From Tritrichomonas musculus (lineage: Eukaryota; Parabasalia; Tritrichomonadida; Tritrichomonadidae), in the NCBI GenBank assembly GCA_039105265.1, contig JAPFFF010000037.1, forward strand, positions 1,207,501 to 1,271,500: DNA of 64,000 bases, in the 5' to 3' direction. The notes beneath the pieces are model-generated. The model was not told the origin of the DNA. It made no database searches and was given only the letters and a program-made list of their open reading frames with translations. The position numbers were made by a program, and so were the translations under genes. Below are positions 40,042 to 49,710 of this stretch, piece after piece (within the stretch, counting starts at the first letter, position 1; the number at the start of each line of letters is the position of its first letter).

Positions 40042-40357
40042 TAGCTCTGGGACAATGATATTGGATATAAGTCCTAATAATATATATCATTTCATTCACA
40101 TTCCCAACAAAGTACTCATTACCTATAAATGCTGTTCCATCTCTTGTTGTTGCTCTCTTATAATTTTCTTCAAATATTGTTATTAATTCTTTTTCCACTT
40201 TTACTGAATCACTTACTGCTTCAATTATATATACTTCGCTGTCTTTTGGATATTGTCCCATTCTTGTTGCAATCTTATTTGTTCTACCAATTTTGTATAC
40301 AGGTTGATTAGAATAAGAAAATTCCCTTTCACGAATCAAATATATGTATTCTACCAT
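40034..40357 (-). CDS. GIY-YIG family (T5orf172/MUG113-like) nuclease
   Basis: 107 codons. YIYLIREREF then VYKIGRT and ATRMGQYPKDSE, followed by VEKELITIFEENY and a GNEYFVG segment. These are the signatures of the short GIY-YIG nucleases common in phages and giant viruses. Likely a freestanding homing or repair nuclease. Confidence 0.8.
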   Translation of the reverse strand: MVEYIYLIREREFSYSNQPVYKIGRTNKIATRMGQYPKDSEVYIIEAVSDSVKVEKELITIFEENYKRATTRDGTAFIGNEYFVGNVNEMIYIIRTYIQYHCPRAII

Positions 40358-40412
40358 TTTAGGGTTAATAAATATTTAGCGTGATATTTTTTTATTTCTT
40401 ATTTACACTTAA

Positions 40413-43400
40413 ATGACATACCTCTTTGATATATCAGTTGACCTCTATTCGACTGCAAGAACGGAAGCAAGAAAAGAGTATAAGCAAAGGGTGAAAGACG
40501 TAAGAGACAAACGAAAGTTCAAGAAATATTTGAAAGAATTCATGACCAAGGCTAAGAAAGAAATATCATTTGACATAGATATAGGTGATGATGAAGATAA
40601 GAGACTTGCTTTCACTGAAACATTAAGACAATTACACAAAGAGAATAAGAAGAATATAGTAGTAAAAAGCGAATCATTAGGTGGTGAGGAATACAAATGG
40701 TTTACACTTTCCAAGGCACGAAGATTAGATTCAACAATAGGACATATATCAGGGACAATAGACTTGAATGATGACTGTTCAGACAATAATCCTTGGGTTG
40801 GCAATGTATTCATCCCTGCAAAATACCAGTTGCTCTTCATTAAAAATAGAAAGAGAGGCAAGCAAACATCATTCACTATTAATAAAGAAGATAATAAAGG
40901 TAAGTTGTATGAAGAAGAAGTTGAAGTCGACGAAGATTATCGCGATAATCCAGAAGGTGGATTCTTCCCTTATATTAATCTTTCTGATTTAGACTTATCA
41001 CAGTACCAAATATTCAAGACAGTTGATAAGAAGAACTATAAAGACAATTGTTTGGTATATGCTTGCATTCAGTCTGGAGTATTCACTGATGAGGAAATTA
41101 ATTATTTACGCTTTATGGTCAAGACTAGGTTAATCCCCAATAACTTGATATACGATATAGCCAAGCAGTTTAAATGCCATTTTGTTGTAAGAAGGATTGA
41201 TGAGAAATATGATGAAAGAAGCCAACTACAAATAAAAATAGATACAAGAAAGAGACCATGGGCCAAAGAGTTTGACCGAATTGTTGACTTATTACTGTAC
41301 AAGAACCATTACATGATATATAAACCCCTAAATGGTGTTAAACCTATGGCAATATTTCGCAAGCTATTTAAAGAAGGAAAGTTCAGGGAGATAAAGAACT
41401 GTGAAATGAATATCTTAGCAACGAATGAATACAACTCTCACTTAGCGGATTATACAGACCTTGAATATGATCCTGAATTGTGCTGTAAACTAATAGATTC
41501 ATCAGAGACGAAAAAGGAGAGAGAGTGGAGTAGGATTTATTATTCTGATTTTGAAACTAATACCACTGTATCACCCCATATGCCTTATCTAAATATTACT
41601 GTGTACAGGACCAAAGAGTTAATTCATAAAATGATATTTGATGGGGAGAATATTGCTGACAGATTACTAAAGTCATTGGAGAACAATTCTCTCATTTACT
41701 TCCATAACCTTAAATATGATGCTTGTTTCTTTATAAATACTCCTGGATGGGATGTACAAATAACAGAGAGAAGTGGAACGATTCTGCAAATAGTCATGAC
41801 AAAGTATAAACCTAACAAGAGATTAACTTTCCGCAATAGCTACTCTATCATCCCTGCTGCATTAGCTTCATTTGGTAAGATGTTTCAGTTACCAGTTCAT
41901 AAAGAGGTAATGGCATATAAAATATATACTGAAAGGAACATAAATAGGAAAACTGTCTCTGCGCTTGAATTTCAACTACAGTATTACTTAGAGAACCAAG
42001 ACAAGAAACCATTGACACAGATAAAACAAGACTGGAAGCAATTAATAGATAATGCAAAAGCTTGTGGTGCATATGTTGGAGGAGCTATTGATATTATGAA
42101 GTATGCTATCTATTATTGCAAACTGGATTGCATAGTATTGATGAAGGGAGTAGAGAAATTTAATAGAGATCTGGTAGAAGTATTTAAGCAGACGAAGACA
42201 AAGATGCTTGATGTCCATAACTTTATATCCATTAGCTCTATTGGCTACTATTATGCATATAAATTTGGTTGCTTTGATGGGTGTTATCAACTTAGTGGTA
42301 AACCACAAAACTTCATTCAGAGATGCGTTAGTGGAGGTAGAACAATGACAGCTAATAATGAAAAGCAATATATAGAGGAAAGGATACAAGATTTTGATGC
42401 AGTCAGTTTATATCCTAGTGCAATGAGTATTATGTCTGGTGTACCTAAAGGAGTGCCAGAAGTAATTCGCCTGGAGGCCTCAGGTACTAATCGTGCGGGC
42501 CCATCGGATATGTTTACAAAGGAATTATTAGATTTTGATCAGTTCTTCATTGAAATCAATATCAAGAAGATCAAGTGCAAGGCTGACAAACCATATAAAT
42601 TTGGTCAAATATTTAGTAGGAATGATCAAGGGTCAAAAATATTTAACAACAACCCCATCAACAATTATTACATAGACAAGAGAGCTTTTATGGACTTGAT
42701 GGAGTTTTATGATTTCGATTATGAGTTTATTAGAGGATATTACTTTGATAAAGGATTCAACAACAAGATTAATGTATTTATAGAGAAATTGTTCAATCTA
42801 AGAAGGAGATACCAAGATGCTAACAATCCATTGCAACAAACCATTAAACTACTTCTTAATTCCATTTACGGAAAATCTATCCTAAAGGCAACAACAACTG
42901 AAACTAAATGCATACCAAAAGATAAAGCCATTAAATATATATGGAAGAACTATAATTACATAACAGAGGTGATAGAGAACAAGTCAATTGATAATGTATA
43001 TGTTAAGAAGGTTAAACCAATAAACAGTCATTTTAATTTACCTCATTTTGGTGCTAGTGTCTTGTCATGGAGCAAACATTTAATGAATAGGGTAATGAGT
43101 ACAGCTGAGCAAAATGGAATAGACATCTACTATACTGATACAGATAGCGTACACGTTAGAGAAATAGATGTACCAAGGATAGCTGAGGTGTTCAAGAAAA
43201 AATATGGGAAGGAGTTGATTGGTAAGAAGATGACACAGTTTCATTGTGACTTTGATTCGTTTAATGGTGCTGTCGGTAGTGTTCATTCAAGGAAATTAAT
43301 AGCATTAGGAAAGAAAAGTTACTTAGATATCCTAGTTGATGAAAAAGGTAATGAAGGCTATCACATTAGATTAAAAGGAATACCAAAACAAGTTATCCTG

Positions 43401-43565
43401 AACAAAGCAAAAAGAATGGGTATAACAATTGAGCAACTATATGAGAAACTTTATGATGGAGAGGAAATTACATTTAACCTCCTTGATGGTGCTAATTGCT
43501 TCAGAAAGAGTAGTTCTTATCAACAAGTAAATCTTCCTGTGTTTGAACGAAGAATCAAATTCTAA
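40413..43565 (+). CDS. polB: protein-primed type B DNA polymerase of Maverick C
   Basis: 1,050 codons. Exonuclease motif DFE near 378, YFHNLKYD, YYCKLD; polymerase motif A DFDAVSLYPS near 660, KLLLNSIYG near 811, YTDTDS near 907. The N-terminal extra domain has DNCLVYACIQSG (Cys about 213) and KNHYM (His about 299), parallel to Maverick B. Clearly diverged from the B polymerase, so the two elements belong to different lineages. A GC-rich stretch (about 42465-42510) encodes LEASGTNRAGPSD, absent from the other polymerase at that place. Frame intact. Confidence 0.92.
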   Translation: MTYLFDISVDLYSTARTEARKEYKQRVKDVRDKRKFKKYLKEFMTKAKKEISFDIDIGDDEDKRLAFTETLRQLHKENKKNIVVKSESLGGEEYKWFTLSKARRLDSTIGHISGTIDLNDDCSDNNPWVGNVFIPAKYQLLFIKNRKRGKQTSFTINKEDNKGKLYEEEVEVDEDYRDNPEGGFFPYINLSDLDLSQYQIFKTVDKKNYKDNCLVYACIQSGVFTDEEINYLRFMVKTRLIPNNLIYDIAKQFKCHFVVRRIDEKYDERSQLQIKIDTRKRPWAKEFDRIVDLLLYKNHYMIYKPLNGVKPMAIFRKLFKEGKFREIKNCEMNILATNEYNSHLADYTDLEYDPELCCKLIDSSETKKEREWSRIYYSDFETNTTVSPHMPYLNITVYRTKELIHKMIFDGENIADRLLKSLENNSLIYFHNLKYDACFFINTPGWDVQITERSGTILQIVMTKYKPNKRLTFRNSYSIIPAALASFGKMFQLPVHKEVMAYKIYTERNINRKTVSALEFQLQYYLENQDKKPLTQIKQDWKQLIDNAKACGAYVGGAIDIMKYAIYYCKLDCIVLMKGVEKFNRDLVEVFKQTKTKMLDVHNFISISSIGYYYAYKFGCFDGCYQLSGKPQNFIQRCVSGGRTMTANNEKQYIEERIQDFDAVSLYPSAMSIMSGVPKGVPEVIRLEASGTNRAGPSDMFTKELLDFDQFFIEINIKKIKCKADKPYKFGQIFSRNDQGSKIFNNNPINNYYIDKRAFMDLMEFYDFDYEFIRGYYFDKGFNNKINVFIEKLFNLRRRYQDANNPLQQTIKLLLNSIYGKSILKATTTETKCIPKDKAIKYIWKNYNYITEVIENKSIDNVYVKKVKPINSHFNLPHFGASVLSWSKHLMNRVMSTAEQNGIDIYYTDTDSVHVREIDVPRIAEVFKKKYGKELIGKKMTQFHCDFDSFNGAVGSVHSRKLIALGKKSYLDILVDEKGNEGYHIRLKGIPKQVILNKAKRMGITIEQLYEKLYDGEEITFNLLDGANCFRKSSSYQQVNLPVFERRIKF

Positions 43566-43598
43566 AAATCTTCATCTTATTTTTGGTTTTCATGATCA

Positions 43599-43640
43599 AA
43601 AGGTGAAGAGGTGAATTGTCACCTATTTTTTGTCACCTTT
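43599..43640. repeat. nested hairpin repeat, copy 1
   Basis: AAAGGTGA pairs with TCACCTTT, and inside it AGGTGA pairs with TCACCT around ATTG. Inverted relative to the copies at 44730 and 44824. It lies in the 3' flank of polB, and its outer flank (ATCTTCATCTTATTTTTGG) is repeated in inverted form at about 44868-44890. Confidence 0.8.
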
Positions 43641-43683
43641 ATTTTTTTAGTTAATTTTTTATCTTCCATTTACATAAACCTAA

Positions 43684-44730
43684 TGATAGCGCAAACAAAT
43701 ACACAAGCTGAATTGCCTCGTTCGACACTCGGAGAACGCGAGAGACTTCAATGTTAATGAATATCTTGTTGACCTAATACCTAAACCAATATCTGATGTA
43801 AATGGGAAAGTTGATAAGTATTATGATATTCATGGAAACCCTATTAAGCCTCTTGTGGAAGTTAGTTGTGAGAAGGAATTAAACACAAAGAGAATGATTA
43901 TGAGGGATTTGCTAACCAATAACTATAATCCTGATGCCTATGATGTTAAGTTTGAGCACAACAATAAATATATCAAAGACGTTTTCACTATGATTTCAAG
44001 TCTTCCAAAGATAATGCCAATATCACAGACAAAACCATTTGAACCAATATTTAATGAAATAGAAGTATTAAAGACAGATAGTGCAGAACTTAAGAAGTTT
44101 CTACGTAAAATGAATGTACAGTTTGTTGGTTATTATTGTGACCACAATGCTATGAATGAGAAGTGCGATAAAGTAGTGATGAGTACAAGTGAACTTTTGG
44201 AGAGTGAAGACTTTGAGAAATATAAAGAGTTTATTGAAAGATACGCTAACTGTATATATGATGTATTCTGTTATTACTGGTATGATATGGAAAACAATAA
44301 TAATCATGAGAGCTTAAGAAGTAAGGTTAATGAATTTCATATTGATTACAATACCTTATTGAAGCTTAGATGCTGTATTACGAGGATTAATACTAAAATA
44401 TTTAATATCAATTCAAGTTCCAATAAACGTTGCAGCAAGTGTGAGGCCAAACAGAGATTATATGAATATACTTTGCGTGAAGTTCAACGTATGAGAGCTG
44501 AACAGGAAGAAATCGATAGGCAGTTTGATGAGTCTGATTACGATTTAGCCAAGTTTATGCAGAACAATTATCCAAGCATTGATAGATTATTGTTAAAGGA
44601 TGTTCAGCAGAGATATGCCAAAGAGTTTGGACAAAAATTAACCTTTGCTGAATTAACAGATAGACTCGAACAGACAGGTAAATGGAAGATAACAAACGTT
44701 CATAGGACACAATATGTGAATAGAGTGTGA
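43684..44730 (+). pseudogene. unknown Maverick C gene with 5' frameshift
   Basis: The main frame is open from 43690 to TGA 44730 but has no ATG before the body. The ATG at 43684 opens another frame (MIAQTNTQAELPRSTLGERE) that stops after 24 codons. A one-base shift near 43735 joins them, and a GC-rich imperfect hairpin sits exactly there (43717-43742). The protein body has LVDLIPKPISD and KYYDIHGNPIKPL near its start, a Cys pair (SKCEAK) late, and a C-terminal winged-helix-like FAELTDRLEQTGKWK. Possibly DNA-binding. Flanked on both sides by the nested hairpin repeats. A start from GTG at 43855 is an alternative but unlikely in a eukaryote. Confidence 0.5.
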
Positions 44731-44768
44731 AGGTGACAAAAATGTGGTGACAATTCACCTCTTCACCT
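44730..44768. repeat. nested hairpin repeat, copy 2
   Basis: AAGGTGA ... TTCACCT enclosing GGTGA-CAAT-TCACC. Overlaps the stop of the preceding gene. Confidence 0.8.
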
Positions 44769-44823
44769 AATGATCAAAAATACTAAAAAATCATCTTATA
44801 TTTTTGTTTATCAGATGACTCTG

Positions 44824-44862
44824 AAGGTGACAAAAATGTGGTGACAGTTCACCTGTTCACCC
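44824..44862. repeat. nested hairpin repeat, copy 3
   Basis: Direct repeat of copy 2 with few substitutions (CAGTTCACC, TGTTCACC). The following bases match, inverted, the sequence just after polB. Confidence 0.8.
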
Positions 44863-44893
44863 AAACCAAAAATAAGATGAAGATTTTTTGTTT

Positions 44894-45175
44894 TCATGCT
44901 TCTTTCTTCTCAGCAGTAACCATTTGAGCTTCGCGAGTGCTCGCAGCGAATTGAGCAATTTTCTTCAATTCCTCTAACTCTTGCTTCTTTCTTTGTCTAT
45001 ATTCTTTTTGTTGTTGTCGTCTGGCTTCAAGTCTTTCTTCAGGGGTATTATATTTACTCTTCCTGCCTCTTTTCGGAGTATCCATTGACGTCAGATTCTC
45101 ACTTGACTTCGATTTGGACAATTTCTTTATTACTTCTGTTTTCTTGAATTGGTTTAGATCTATTTTACTCGTCAT
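44894..45175 (-). CDS. small basic protein with AT-hook-like and leucine-zipper-like parts
   Basis: 93 codons. Ser/Lys-rich start, an AT-hook-like RGRKSKY at the centre, then a strongly basic helix running into a leucine heptad-like segment (RQRKKQELEELKK). It resembles a bZIP or viral basic DNA-binding protein. Near its C-terminus the residues ASTRE are encoded by the GC-rich hairpin 44933-44944. Role in condensing or regulating element DNA is inference. Confidence 0.65.
   Translation of the reverse strand: MTSKIDLNQFKKTEVIKKLSKSKSSENLTSMDTPKRGRKSKYNTPEERLEARRQQQKEYRQRKKQELEELKKIAQFAASTREAQMVTAEKKEA
44933..44947. repeat. GC-rich hairpin sharing 15 bases with the polB hairpin
   Basis: GCGAGTGCTCGCAGC here equals the reverse complement of 26441-26455 in Maverick B polB, although the two genes are unrelated and in different elements. 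Confidence 0.85.
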
Positions 45176-45218
45176 TTTGATAAAAATAAAAAAACAAATA
45201 ATAATTACATATTAACAA

Positions 45219-45806
45219 TTATATTAAATCATGCTGCTTTAAAAATTTATGAATATAAACTGAAACAAATTTATTATTTATATCTCTCATATTAACGTAT
45301 TTGTATCCAGATTTAGAAATATTTTCATTTAAAATTCTATAATTTACATCATTATCATAATAAAATTTTCCATTGTAATAATAATATTTTTCGAATTCAT
45401 GCACTTCATTTATTGTTTTATAAAAATCTACTTTCATTGATTCATCACTTATTTCTGCTTCATAATATGATTGAACTCCATTATAAACAGACCTGTTTCT
45501 ATTATTTTTACTGCTTGACACATATCTCAAGTTTTCGATTCTATTATCTGTTTTATCATGGTTAATGTGGTCAATCTCTGTATTATGTTCTGGGTCATCA
45601 TTTGGTATAAATTGTTTTGCTATAATTATATGCTTTTTATAACTTTTGCAATTTAAATATAATCTTATATATCCATACTCATCAGTATATTCGCTAATAA
45701 TACGATGGTTATTTTTTCGTCTTATTGTAAATGGGTACTGGTTCAATATTTCATAATCTTCGAAATCAGTTAATGGAACAAAATCAATAACCTGATCAGT
45801 TGTCAT
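45219..45806 (-). CDS. NUMOD4-HNH homing-type endonuclease, long form
   Basis: 195 codons. NUMOD4-like FVPLTDFEDYEILNQYPF, then IIIAKQFIPNDDPEHNTEIDHINHDKTDNRIENLRYV HNH core with Asp-His and Asn residues, then a second half (YYYYNGKFYYDNDVNY ... GYKYVNMRDINNKFVSVYIHK) shared with 47347-47964. Freestanding homing gene inserted between element genes. Confidence 0.85.
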   Translation of the reverse strand: MTTDQVIDFVPLTDFEDYEILNQYPFTIRRKNNHRIISEYTDEYGYIRLYLNCKSYKKHIIIAKQFIPNDDPEHNTEIDHINHDKTDNRIENLRYVSSSKNNRNRSVYNGVQSYYEAEISDESMKVDFYKTINEVHEFEKYYYYNGKFYYDNDVNYRILNENISKSGYKYVNMRDINNKFVSVYIHKFLKQHDLI

Positions 45807-45836
45807 TTCAGTAGAGGTAAAAAATATTATTATATT

Positions 45837-46364
45837 TTACATGTTGATACTGTATTTGAGACACAGATGATATTTGTTAACTAATTCATTGTACTGAGGA
45901 TTAAAGTATGTTTTGAAATCAGTACATACTTCTCCATTATCATTTACTATCTTAATGGAATCTATCTTACGTATTGGATTAGCTTTCCCTGCACAACAAC
46001 CTACATCCTCATCAAGACTTATTTCTACCACCTCCGCCTTAATAATTGTTTTAATTATATTAGATAAGGCAGTAACAGGGACAATTATACAATTCTTTGA
46101 TATTAAGTTGGATAATAATGCTTTGTCCTGGTCTAACAATATTTTTGCATACGTTTCAAGTATCACGTACTTAACATCCTTTGTTTCTTCTTCTTGATTC
46201 TCTTCTAATTCAACATTACGAGTGATAACAATTTCTTCTTTTCCATCATCCCTTTTGTTTATAATAATATTATTATTTATATTGCTTGTTGACTGTGCTG
46301 CTGCTTGAGGTTCTAATGAAACGTTCGCGTTAACTCCAGCATTGTTGGATCTCTTCTTTATCAT
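45837..46364 (-). CDS. Maverick spacer-type protein (175 aa)
   Basis: Distant relative of 52425-52934 and of the fragment at the window start. The shared C-terminal half has the order: Thr-Ser/Ala-Leu ... IIK, VEISLDEDVGCC and the tail YNELVNKYHLCLKYSINM. The N-terminal half is Asn/Glu-rich and low complexity. The Cys pair after the acidic DEDV segment occurs in all three copies and may bind metal. Function unknown. Confidence 0.65.
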   Translation of the reverse strand: MIKKRSNNAGVNANVSLEPQAAAQSTSNINNNIIINKRDDGKEEIVITRNVELEENQEEETKDVKYVILETYAKILLDQDKALLSNLISKNCIIVPVTALSNIIKTIIKAEVVEISLDEDVGCCAGKANPIRKIDSIKIVNDNGEVCTDFKTYFNPQYNELVNKYHLCLKYSINM

Positions 46365-46392
46365 TTCCTTTCGAAAAAAAGTTGATAATCAA

Positions 46393-46821
46393 TCAGTAAT
46401 GAATATTAGCTTGCTTAACATTAATTGATTTAAAGTATCCAATCCTTCCTTTATTTCTTTCATCCGCTCTACCTTGTATTTCTCCTAATTTCTCTGGTTT
46501 CTTTAAGTATGGAGGAAGAATAGGAGCTTTGGGTGCTTTATCTTTCTTCAAATAATACCCTCCATCTGTAATACTAACAGGTGGTTCGTGTAATGGTTTT
46601 GTTTTATGTTGATTACTCTTTGGTGGTTTGACTGGTTTGTTTTCCATATACTTTGTTGGTGGTCTATTAATTCTTGGGTTAAACGTAACTGCGTAAGTAT
46701 TGTCATTAGAAAATATGCCGAAGTGATTAAACTCTATTGTCTTCTCAGTCTTAGTTCCTTCATTAAACATTGTCCCCTCTGCTCCAACTGTTGTTGAATT
46801 GGGTTTTCCGTACTTATTCAT
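46393..46821 (-). CDS. unknown Pro/Lys-rich Maverick C protein (142 aa)
   Basis: No recognised domain. It opens with MNKYGKPNSTTVGAEG, then a Pro/Lys-rich middle (KPVKPPKSNQ, PPYLKKPEK) and a basic C-terminus. Lies in the same-strand block of element C with 28 nt to its neighbour on one side. Probably structural or regulatory; nothing more can be said. Confidence 0.55.
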   Translation of the reverse strand: MNKYGKPNSTTVGAEGTMFNEGTKTEKTIEFNHFGIFSNDNTYAVTFNPRINRPPTKYMENKPVKPPKSNQHKTKPLHEPPVSITDGGYYLKKDKAPKAPILPPYLKKPEKLGEIQGRADERNKGRIGYFKSINVKQANIHY

Positions 46822-46859
46822 TTCTTTTTCAAAAAAAATTGGTCGGTCGAGATTCCGAC

Positions 46860-47309
46860 TTACAGAACTAGCTCTTGATGTTCACCTATAAATAGTTCAG
46901 GTGTATTTAATTCATATTTCTTACGTAATTCCTCTATCATTGTTTTAGTCTTTTTAGATGCTAATTCTATTGAATAATTGTAAGAACTGTATTCCTCATA
47001 ATTTTGTTCCTTATTTGAACCATTAACAAAAAACTCATTCATTTTATAATTAATTTTCCTTCTTGAGTTAGTATTTAATACTATGTGTTCTATATCATAT
47101 TCCTTAATTTTGTCCGGATATATCCTCCATACGTTCTTGTCCGCCTTAATTGATATGTAGATGACTTTTGCTAAATATTTATTTTTTGAAAGTTGAATTG
47201 GATATCGATCACAAAGGATAGCGAAATTACTTTCCTTAAAATCTTCTGGGTTATCAGCGAGAGAAATAACATTATTGATGTAATCATATACCTTGAATTG
47301 TTGCTCCAT
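46860..47309 (-). CDS. unknown Maverick C protein (149 aa)
   Basis: No recognised motif. Mixed alpha/beta, with VYDYINNVISLADNPEDF at the start and IEELRKKYELN near the end. The gap to the upstream neighbour (46822-46859) contains a small hairpin with GTCGG and CCGAC arms just beyond its stop. Confidence 0.55.
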   Translation of the reverse strand: MEQQFKVYDYINNVISLADNPEDFKESNFAILCDRYPIQLSKNKYLAKVIYISIKADKNVWRIYPDKIKEYDIEHIVLNTNSRRKINYKMNEFFVNGSNKEQNYEEYSSYNYSIELASKKTKTMIEELRKKYELNTPELFIGEHQELVL

Positions 47310-47346
47310 TTTGTATGGAAATAAAAAAAAAATAAATAAATTTTTT

Positions 47347-47964
47347 TTAGTCTAATCCGTATTGTTGTTTGAAAGTATGTATATAAAAAGTAGTCTTTTT
47401 ATTATTTATGTCTCTTGTCACAATGAATTTACGTCCTCCTTTAGCTGTATTAATATGCATAACTCTATAAACATCATCAGTTATCCTTTGGTAAAAGATA
47501 TCTTCTTCAGTTTCTTCATTATAATAGTAATAATATTCTTTTTCAGCAAATACTCTTCTTTCCTTTTTCATGTCATAATGCGTGATAACTATAGCATCAT
47601 CTGGTATATCGTCAACAAACTCGTATTTAACACCATTTCTTGATGAAGCATTTCTGTTATTTTCACTTGCTGAAACCCAACGAAGATTCGATAAATGATA
47701 ATCCGTTCTGTCTTTTGATATATGATCCACTTGTGTTTTATGTTCTGGGTCGTCATTTGATATGAACTGTTTGGCTATAATCCTATGCTTATCTATTTTG
47801 TTTCCATTAAGATTTACACTTGGGTAACCATTACTTTTATTAATTGTCTCTTTTACAACATATTTATTATCCTTTCTTCGAATAGTGAATGGATAATGGT
47901 TTAGTATTTCATAGTCCGGATATTCGTTCAGTGTAACAAATTCGATTGCTTGTTGTTCTGTCAT
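47347..47964 (-). CDS. NUMOD4-HNH homing-type endonuclease, second long copy
   Basis: 205 codons. FVTLNEYPDYEILNHYPF, then IIAKQFISNDDPEHKTQVDHISKDRTDYHLSNLRW HNH core with the conserved Asp-His and Asn. C-terminal half parallels 45219-45806 (EYYYYYNEETEED ... GRKFIVTRDINNKKTTFYIH). The two copies in one element probably arose by duplication or repeated homing. Confidence 0.85.
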   Translation of the reverse strand: MTEQQAIEFVTLNEYPDYEILNHYPFTIRRKDNKYVVKETINKSNGYPSVNLNGNKIDKHRIIAKQFISNDDPEHKTQVDHISKDRTDYHLSNLRWVSASENNRNASSRNGVKYEFVDDIPDDAIVITHYDMKKERRVFAEKEYYYYYNEETEEDIFYQRITDDVYRVMHINTAKGGRKFIVTRDINNKKTTFYIHTFKQQYGLD

Positions 47965-48032
47965 TTTGTATTTATGTATAGTGATAATAAAAAAATATAA
48001 TTAAAATAGAAAGACGCAATTATTTTTGTTAC

Positions 48033-49679
48033 TTAATCCCTTGAGGTCAGATCATAATTGCCCAAGCGAACTAAAGGTGGCATGCCATTTGGCTGAACTA
48101 AGATAGATATAGATGAATCAAACAAGAGACAAATTAAAGGAGGAGTTTGAGTAACATTAGCATATGTATTGTCACCAGTTTCTTGTGTTACATTTATTTC
48201 AAAATTAATAGGTGACAAAGAGGTTAATCCTTGTTGATATGTATTATCAGTTTCTGTAGGTAATCCGATAAAGAAACTACTCTTGTCATTTGGATGAATT
48301 CCCTTTGTATACATAAATTTAGGTTTATTAGTAGCCGTATCTCTATCACAATATGTTAAACTGCTTACCACTTCCTTATTAAAACCACTTTGTCCTCCAT
48401 TCACGTTCATTGCGTTTTGACAATATTCTAAGAATTCTGGGTATTCATCTGTCGTGCCAAATGGTTTAGCAGGAATGTTACCATAACCTCCACAGTTTAA
48501 TTGGAAGGACTTAAAGTTAGGATTCTTAAAGTATGTATGATGAGTATGCTTTATAGGGAATAATAGGTATATTGAATCAACAAAGCGAGGAGTGATTGTG
48601 CAAGTAGTCTTATCATTAGGGTTCTTTAAAGCAGTAGTAGTAGTATAGACAGAAAGTGTTTGGGTTGGAAATGTTAGTGGATGAGTCGGATCAGCATATC
48701 GTTGAACAAGACTAGAGTAAATATTATCCTCAATACCAAAGCACGGTATAATAGATGAACATTCAGTTATACGGTATTCAACTACTTGAAATGTTTTCGA
48801 ACTTGTATTCAGTTTAGTAAAGCTTATATTAACAGCTGCTGATGTTGTTCCTCTATTAACAGTTTCTACCTCTGTTCCTGTGTACATAGTGATTAGTTCG
48901 CCAATTGGTCTAAATTCATTAGTAATATGTTCTAATTTATATTTTGAATTGACACTATAATCATGTTCGAACTCTTTTCCTGGACCCATTGGACAACATA
49001 CCATACCTGCACATGAAAAGAATAATCGGAGTTCAATCTTGCCTGCGAATGTGGGAAGGTATTTAATATTGGATAATGGTAAGAACCTTCTTAAATCAAT
49101 CTTTAGGTGAATTTTATATGTTTTGTCTTCCCATTTTTCTGCCCAATCAACAATAAATCCTGTTCTGCTGCCTGATTTACCATTCCATATATCTTTATGT
49201 CTAGCCTTTGAATATACATCTGCTCTCTTTGTTGTTTCGTTGGCGCAACATGCAGTTAGAAATGATTCTTCGCAACCAAAGTTCTGGGTATATATCGTTA
49301 TTCCGTTAGCTACTATTTCATATTTCTCAACAGCATCTCTAGCATCCTTGAAACCAAACCATACTCTGTTGAATTTGTATCCATCACCTGTTACTGCAGT
49401 TATCTTACTGCCAGCAGCTTCTTTTATTTTTACTTCCATATCAGCTCTAATAAATCCATTATATATGTCTGCTGTATTGTTTGTGTTAGGTGATATAATT
49501 GCACTTGTATATGAGCCTTGAGTTATTGGAGGCGATGGAGAATATGATGTTTGTGGACTAATTGTGTATTGCTTGTTGGTATCTGATAAGGCTATACAAT
49601 TATCAACAATATCAAAATAGCTAGCAATTTGGGTACATGTTTCAGCTGACGTCCTTAGTTCAATTTCTGGATTTAACAT
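48033..49679 (-). CDS. major capsid protein of Maverick C (double jelly-roll type)
   Basis: Start set at the ATG giving MLNPEIELRTS (49679); ten further codons upstream are A/T-rich and unlikely. About 548 residues, beta-rich, Cys-containing, without enzyme motifs. Sits beside the pVI-like and packaging ATPase genes. Ends PPLICLLFDSSISIL, similar to the Maverick A capsid. Motifs such as SKARHKDIWNGK and GYGNIPAKPFGTT were not tied to a known family by memory. Role in shell formation inferred from size, composition and context. Confidence 0.7.
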   Translation of the reverse strand: MLNPEIELRTSAETCTQIASYFDIVDNCIALSDTNKQYTISPQTSYSPSPPITQGSYTSAIISPNTNNTADIYNGFIRADMEVKIKEAAGSKITAVTGDGYKFNRVWFGFKDARDAVEKYEIVANGITIYTQNFGCEESFLTACCANETTKRADVYSKARHKDIWNGKSGSRTGFIVDWAEKWEDKTYKIHLKIDLRRFLPLSNIKYLPTFAGKIELRLFFSCAGMVCCPMGPGKEFEHDYSVNSKYKLEHITNEFRPIGELITMYTGTEVETVNRGTTSAAVNISFTKLNTSSKTFQVVEYRITECSSIIPCFGIEDNIYSSLVQRYADPTHPLTFPTQTLSVYTTTTALKNPNDKTTCTITPRFVDSIYLLFPIKHTHHTYFKNPNFKSFQLNCGGYGNIPAKPFGTTDEYPEFLEYCQNAMNVNGGQSGFNKEVVSSLTYCDRDTATNKPKFMYTKGIHPNDKSSFFIGLPTETDNTYQQGLTSLSPINFEINVTQETGDNTYANVTQTPPLICLLFDSSISILVQPNGMPPLVRLGNYDLTSRD

Positions 49680-49710
49680 ATTTTCTTTTGAGAAAAATAA
49701 CAAAAGCAAA

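Noticed and set aside
43855-44730. Gene starting with GTG at 43855
   Set aside because: The coding frame extends upstream of it without a stop, and GTG starts are not expected in a eukaryote; a frameshifted 5' end explains it better.
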